From contig JAGWBJ010000006.1 in NCBI GenBank assembly GCA_021295955.1, positions 1-64,000 on the forward strand: a stretch of 64,000 nucleotides of DNA, in the 5' to 3' direction. Below, one piece after another: positions 60,445 through 64,000 of this stretch. Position 1 is the stretch's first letter. Each line of letters starts with the position of its first letter. The translations under genes were made by a program, and so were the position numbers. Under the pieces are notes generated by a model. It did not search any database, was not told where the DNA came from, and worked only from the letters and a program-made list of their open reading frames with translations. This DNA is from Dehalococcoidia bacterium (GTDB lineage: Bacteria > Chloroflexota > Dehalococcoidia > Lucifugimonadales > JAGWBF01).

Positions 60445-61602
60445 TCAGCGGGCGGGACCGGCGTCGAGGGTGGCCGGGGGCCCGGCCCGGCCTCCAACCC
60501 GGTAGACGTGGTGCTCGTTGACGCCGGTCACTACCCTGGTGAACCCCTCCAGCAGCCGGTCCAGCTCCTCGTCCCCCGTGTCCACGAGCAACGGCCTTCC
60601 CTCCAGGGCCAGCAGCTTCTCCCGGGTGGCCGCCACCACGACGTTCTCCGTCCCGATGTCCCTGAGCACCTCGGGGCTGATCTGCTGGTTGCCCCGGCCC
60701 AGGACGTAGCCCTGGCCTCCGATGACCCCCAGGACGAGCTTGCACGGCCTGGCGCGGACCAGCTCCAGGAGATGCGCCTCGTTGGCGTCCCTCTGCTCCA
60801 GGCGCCCGTCCACGACCACGTCTACGCCCAGCAGCGTGCCCTCCAGACCCAGGGCGTCCATCACCGCTCCGGTGGTGGTGCCGGGACCCACCACGTAGGC
60901 GGTCCCCTCCTCCATCGTTGCGGCGACCTGGGCCCCTATGCCGCGCAGCGCATCCTCCTCGGCGGGTACGGAGCCGGCCTTGGCGCCCTGCACCATGTCC
61001 CGCTGCTCGGGCACTCTCAGGTATCCGCGAAGCGTCGCGTCCACCACACCCCGGCGAAAGGCCTCTTCGTCCACGTCCATCACCTCGGAGTCGCGGGTGC
61101 GGGTCAGTCTGCCCATCAGGAACATCGAGGCCGCCTCCCCGGCATGCCGCGGGGTCAGGGCGAAGACGGCGGAGTGCATCTTCACGCCGGCGGGGATGCC
61201 CAGCGCGGGGACCCGCCGGCCCACGGCGTCGCAGATATCCTTGGCGGTGCCGTCGCCGCCGGCGAAGAGTAGCAGGTCCACCCCCTGCTCCTCCATGGCG
61301 CGGGCCGCGGCCCTGGTGTCCCCGGCGGTGGTCTCGCCCCTCACTATGGAGCCCAGCACCTCGGGGGAGAAGCCGCACTCCAGGGCCTCGTCCTCACCCA
61401 TCTCCCCGGGGTAGGTGAGCACCCGGACCCGGTTCCGCAGCCTGGACAATGCCTCCAGGGCCTGGACGGCCCTGCCTGTTGACCGGGGAAGCGCGCCCAG
61501 GGACCTGGCCCTGCGGAGGACCTCCGGCCCGTCGCTGCCCTTCAGCCCCACCCTGCCCCCGACGCCGGCCACGGGGTTCACCACGAGGCCCAGCTTCTTC
61601 AT
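60445..61602 (-). CDS. ATP-NAD kinase family protein
   Basis: This 385-residue protein belongs to the diacylglycerol/NAD kinase fold. GLVVNPVAGVGGRVGLKGSD opens the chain, LLLFAGGDGTAKDICDAVG carries the GGDGT nucleotide motif near residue 120, and GIPAGVKMHSAVFALTP follows. This long subfamily is distinct from housekeeping NadK and is often found near acetoin or LLM genes. Its substrate is not established. Confidence 0.85.
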   Translation of the reverse strand: MKKLGLVVNPVAGVGGRVGLKGSDGPEVLRRARSLGALPRSTGRAVQALEALSRLRNRVRVLTYPGEMGEDEALECGFSPEVLGSIVRGETTAGDTRAAARAMEEQGVDLLLFAGGDGTAKDICDAVGRRVPALGIPAGVKMHSAVFALTPRHAGEAASMFLMGRLTRTRDSEVMDVDEEAFRRGVVDATLRGYLRVPEQRDMVQGAKAGSVPAEEDALRGIGAQVAATMEEGTAYVVGPGTTTGAVMDALGLEGTLLGVDVVVDGRLEQRDANEAHLLELVRARPCKLVLGVIGGQGYVLGRGNQQISPEVLRDIGTENVVVAATREKLLALEGRPLLVDTGDEELDRLLEGFTRVVTGVNEHHVYRVGGRAGPPATLDAGPAR

Positions 61603-61779
61603 CGGGTAACGCCACCCCCACGCCGGTCTGCCTTAGGCGCCACGGCGAGTATACCATCGGCCGCGAATCGACCGCCCACTCCCTTTGCCAGGGCTGCCGT
61701 GGGCAATGGCCCGGCATGCCATCCGCTCCGGGCATATGCAGCCTTGATTGGTCGTACCCATAGGTGCGACAATATAGCC

Positions 61780-61986
61780 TTGAACGACAGCGTATTCGTA
61801 AGGCGGACCCGGCGATATGCCCGCAAGAACCAGCTCGATTTCCACCTCGATTCTCGCCGCGGCAAAGGAAGCCACCGAACGGTCTATGTCGGCTCCCGGT
61901 TCACAGTGGTCCCGCACGGAGAGATACGCTCTGGCCTCCTCGCATCCATGCTCAAAGACCTCGGCATAGACAGAAGGGAGTGGTGA
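61780..61986 (+). CDS. hicA: HicA-like mRNA interferase toxin
   Basis: This 68-residue protein (from TTG) has the HicA core RRGKGSHRTVYVGSRFTVVP, with the catalytic His in GKGSH, followed by GEIRSGLLASMLKDLGI. HicA degrades mRNA. Longer in-frame starts exist, but TTG 61780 gives the normal family length. It is followed after 3 nt by the hicB antitoxin. An imperfect promoter (TTGATT, 18 nt, GACAAT, 61744-61773) would place transcription very near this TTG. Confidence 0.8.
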   Translation: MNDSVFVRRTRRYARKNQLDFHLDSRRGKGSHRTVYVGSRFTVVPHGEIRSGLLASMLKDLGIDRREW

Positions 61987-61989
61987 CAC

Positions 61990-62454
61990 ATGCGATACGT
62001 ATATCCGTGCATCTTACACCCCGAAGCAGACGGCGGGTTCTCGGTGTCTTTCCTGGATGTGGAGGGAGCTAACACCGGCGGCGCCACGCGGGAGGAGGCG
62101 CTGTGCATGGCCGAAGACGCCCTCGTCGCCGCCCTCGGCGCCTACCACCGTCTTCGCCGAGAGATCCCGCTCCCCAGCCCTGTAGGAGAGGGGCAGGAAG
62201 CGATACGGCTCCAACCCGTCGCGGCAGCCAAGATAGCCCTCGGTACTGCTATGCGGCAACAGGGACTCAACAACATCGGGCTGGCCAAGATCCTCGGCGT
62301 TACTGAATCCGCCGTCAGAAAGCTCCTCAACCCAGATCACCAGTCCCACATCAGCACCATTGACAGAGCCCTTCAAGCCGTGGGGCGCTCTCTGATTGTG
62401 GAGGATCAGCCAGCAGTCCAGCATCCCAAGAGCCCCGCTTTGACCTCAACGTAA
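61990..62454 (+). CDS. hicB: HicB-like antitoxin
   Basis: This 154-residue antitoxin has an N-terminal RNase H-like HicB domain (HPEADGGFSVSFLDVEGANT, then GATREEALCMAEDAL) and a C-terminal helix-turn-helix (NIGLAKILGVTESAVRKLLN). It neutralises HicA and represses its own operon. Toxin-first order is typical of hicAB. Confidence 0.9.
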   Translation: MRYVYPCILHPEADGGFSVSFLDVEGANTGGATREEALCMAEDALVAALGAYHRLRREIPLPSPVGEGQEAIRLQPVAAAKIALGTAMRQQGLNNIGLAKILGVTESAVRKLLNPDHQSHISTIDRALQAVGRSLIVEDQPAVQHPKSPALTST

Positions 62455-62621
62455 GGGCGATGCAACGAAGTCCTTGTGCGCACCCTGCCCTCTTCAATGC
62501 TATGATAATGGCTGTAGGCTGGGACAGGCCATGCGGGCCTCAGGCAACTTCCAGAGTTGGTCGGCTTTGGCTGGGAAAACAGGCTTTGGCTTGCCGGGCG
62601 GGACGCCCAATATGGGCTTGG

Positions 62622-62697
62622 TGGTGGCAACGGGAGGGTTCGAACCTCCGACCTAGCGCTTATGAAGCGCCCGCTCTAACCACTGAGCTACGTTGCC
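62622..62697 (-). tRNA. tRNA-Met (CAT), elongator type
   Basis: The 76-nt minus-strand gene has all arms: acceptor GGCAACG/CGTTGCC, D stem GCTC/GAGC with an 8-nt loop, anticodon stem GGCGC/GCGCT around TTCATAA, variable loop AGGTC, T arm GGAGG-TTCGAAC-CCTCC, and an encoded CCA. The anticodon is CAT. Overall it resembles elongator Met; a lysidine-modified Ile-CAT tRNA cannot be fully excluded. It lacks the initiator's 1-72 mismatch. Confidence 0.95.
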
Positions 62698-62709
62698 AAG
62701 CGTGATCTA

Positions 62710-62715
62710 AATATA
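62710..62715 (-). promoter_or_regulatory. -10 box (TATATT) for tRNA-Met
   Basis: Minus-strand TATATT lies 12 nt before the tRNA 5' end, in a short A/T-rich stretch. Confidence 0.4.
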
Positions 62716-62801
62716 TCCAGATGGCCCCTTGGGTGTCAACGGGCCCAGCCGTCGCTGGGGACTCGGCCGGGGTCCCGGAATGAATGTAAGGACGTGGTGC
62801 C

Positions 62802-63986
62802 GTGGCCCTTTCACAAAAGGTCAGGCGATTCGTGGACGAGGGCGGTTGGATACGCCGGATGTTCGAGGCGGGCATCGCCCTGAAGAGGCAGCACGGCGAG
62901 GACCGGGTGTTCGACCTGTCCCTGGGCAACCCCGTCGTGGAGCCGCCGTCCCAGTTCCACCGCGAGCTGCTGCGCTTGGCCGAGCACCCCGTCAAGGGGA
63001 TGCACCGGTACATGCCCAACGCCGGGTACCCGGAGACCCGGGAGGCCGTGGCGGCCTCCCTCAGGGACGAGACGGGCATCCCCTTCGCCGCCGGACACGT
63101 CGTCATGACCTGCGGCGCCGCGGCGGCCCTGAACGTCGTCCTGAAGACCATCCTGGACCCCGGCGCCGAGGTCGCCGTGTTCGCGCCCTACTTCGTGGAG
63201 TACGGCTACTATGTCGACAACCACGGCGGCGTCCCGGTGGTGGTCCCCTGCGGGAGGGATTTCCAGCCCGACCTGGAGGCCCTGGAGCGGTCCATCAACG
63301 GCCGCACCAGGGCGGTCATCATCAACTCGCCCAACAACCCCTCGGGCGCGGTGTACGGCGAACCCCTGCTGAAGGACCTGGGAGAGCTGCTTACGACCAA
63401 GGGAAGGCAGCACGGTACGGAGATATTCCTGATTAGCGACGAGCCCTACCGGCGCATCCTGTACGACGGGCTGGTGTATCCCCAGGTGTTCCCCAGGTAC
63501 GACGCGTCCATCGCCGTGACCTCCCACGCCAAGGACCTGGCCCTGCCCGGAGAGCGCATCGGACACGTGGCGGTGAACCCCGGATACCCGGGGGCCGAAG
63601 AGCTGGTGGACGGGCTGACCTTCTGCAACCGCATCCTGGGCTTCGTCAACGCGCCGGCCCTCATGCAGCACGCCATCCGCAGGATCCAGGGGGCCAGCGT
63701 GGACGTTGCCGACTACCAGCGGAAGAGGGACTACCTGTGCGGCCGGCTGACCGCCATGGGGTACTCGGTGTTCAAGCCCCAGGGCGCCTTCTACCTGTTC
63801 CCCCAGGCTCCGGGCGGCGACGATGTGGCCTTCGTGGACGAGCTGCAGGACCACAACGTGCTGGTGGTCCCCGGAAGGGGGTTCGGCGCCCCCGGCTACT
63901 TCCGCATCTCCTACTGCGTGGAAGACCGGGTGCTGGAGGGAGCGATGGACGGGTTCGCCCGGGCCGCCCGACGCTTCGGCCTGTAG
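62802..63986 (+). CDS. class I/II PLP-dependent aminotransferase
   Basis: This 394-residue aminotransferase has FDLSLGNPVVEPP, MPNAGYPETREAVAASL, VIINSPNNPSGAVYGEPLL (substrate Asn region), ISDEPYRRILYDG, and the PLP lysine in TSHAKDLALPGERIG. FRISYCVEDRVLEGAMDG has the C-terminal carboxylate-binding Arg. It probably works on aspartate or aromatic amino acids. The start is GTG 62802 with AAGGA upstream. The gene is complete, ending 15 bp before the window edge. Confidence 0.92.
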   Translation: MALSQKVRRFVDEGGWIRRMFEAGIALKRQHGEDRVFDLSLGNPVVEPPSQFHRELLRLAEHPVKGMHRYMPNAGYPETREAVAASLRDETGIPFAAGHVVMTCGAAAALNVVLKTILDPGAEVAVFAPYFVEYGYYVDNHGGVPVVVPCGRDFQPDLEALERSINGRTRAVIINSPNNPSGAVYGEPLLKDLGELLTTKGRQHGTEIFLISDEPYRRILYDGLVYPQVFPRYDASIAVTSHAKDLALPGERIGHVAVNPGYPGAEELVDGLTFCNRILGFVNAPALMQHAIRRIQGASVDVADYQRKRDYLCGRLTAMGYSVFKPQGAFYLFPQAPGGDDVAFVDELQDHNVLVVPGRGFGAPGYFRISYCVEDRVLEGAMDGFARAARRFGL

Positions 63987-64000
63987 CCTACAGGACCAGC

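Noticed and set aside
62460..62705. Plus-strand open frames over the tRNA
   Set aside because: They run through the tRNA-Met gene antisense; the GGFEPPT-type endings are a well-known artefact of tRNA T-arms.

Overview
The window is a GC-rich, gene-dense bacterial chromosome segment. Cytoplasmic reductive-dehalogenase-like corrinoid/FeS proteins, an epoxyqueuosine reductase, F420-type LLM oxidoreductases, lipoproteins with long Pro/Thr linkers, Uma2 and DUF1802 proteins and a minimal SufBCDSU operon together suggest Chloroflexota, probably a Dehalococcoidia or SAR202-like lineage. That placement is inferred from family content, not from a marker-gene phylogeny.

Layout. 0-5.5 kb: Fe-S cluster operon sufB(partial)-C-D-S-U, then a second SufU-like gene behind an 18-bp palindrome. 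5.5-9.9 kb: an orphan solute-binding lipoprotein coupled to a YbhN-type membrane protein, a TatD-like hydrolase and a Uma2 nuclease. 9.9-14 kb: a geranylgeranyl-reductase-family flavoprotein with an in-frame TGA at its conserved Cys, then a PLD-nuclease/P-loop ATPase and a DUF1802 gene. 14-23.3 kb: aldo/keto reductase, pyruvate phosphate dikinase, cobalamin-dependent methionine synthase, EVE protein and QueG. 23.4-26.8 kb: an accessory patch with a membrane-anchored CAP-domain fusion, a 49-residue Cys protein and a membrane J-protein, all carrying a CxCxxC motif. 26.9-30.4 kb: two peroxiredoxins (the second with TGA at the peroxidatic Cys), a degenerate alpha/beta-hydrolase, TrmI and an HD protein. 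30.4-34.2 kb: small genes, a MidA-type methyltransferase and citrate synthase. 34.5-47.5 kb: two paralogous amidases, a complete oligopeptide-type ABC importer, a ureidoglycolate-lyase-like enzyme and two RdhA-like proteins, all on one strand. 47.6-64 kb: Fic protein, a recombinase remnant, cupin and carboxymuconolactone-decarboxylase proteins, cyclase, RdgB-like NTPase, CoA-transferase A/B, NHL and DUF1800 proteins, PAC2, two LLM oxidoreductases, an ATP-NAD-kinase-like protein, HicAB, tRNA-Met and an aminotransferase.

Three themes stand out. (1) Two genes 17 kb apart carry a TGA exactly where their families have a catalytic or conserved Cys, and both have hairpins just downstream. This points to selenocysteine use and to a candidate Sec-containing geranylgeranyl reductase. 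(2) At least six genes have short tandem repeats (12-20 bp units) between promoter and start codon. In four of them the repeat begins 7-15 nt after a recognisable -10 box. (3) Several proteins have unusual architectures: a duplicated EthD-like/TM/CAP fusion, a PLD/ATPase fusion and an alpha/beta-hydrolase lacking its catalytic residues.

No CRISPR array, rRNA, complete insertion sequence or prophage was seen.
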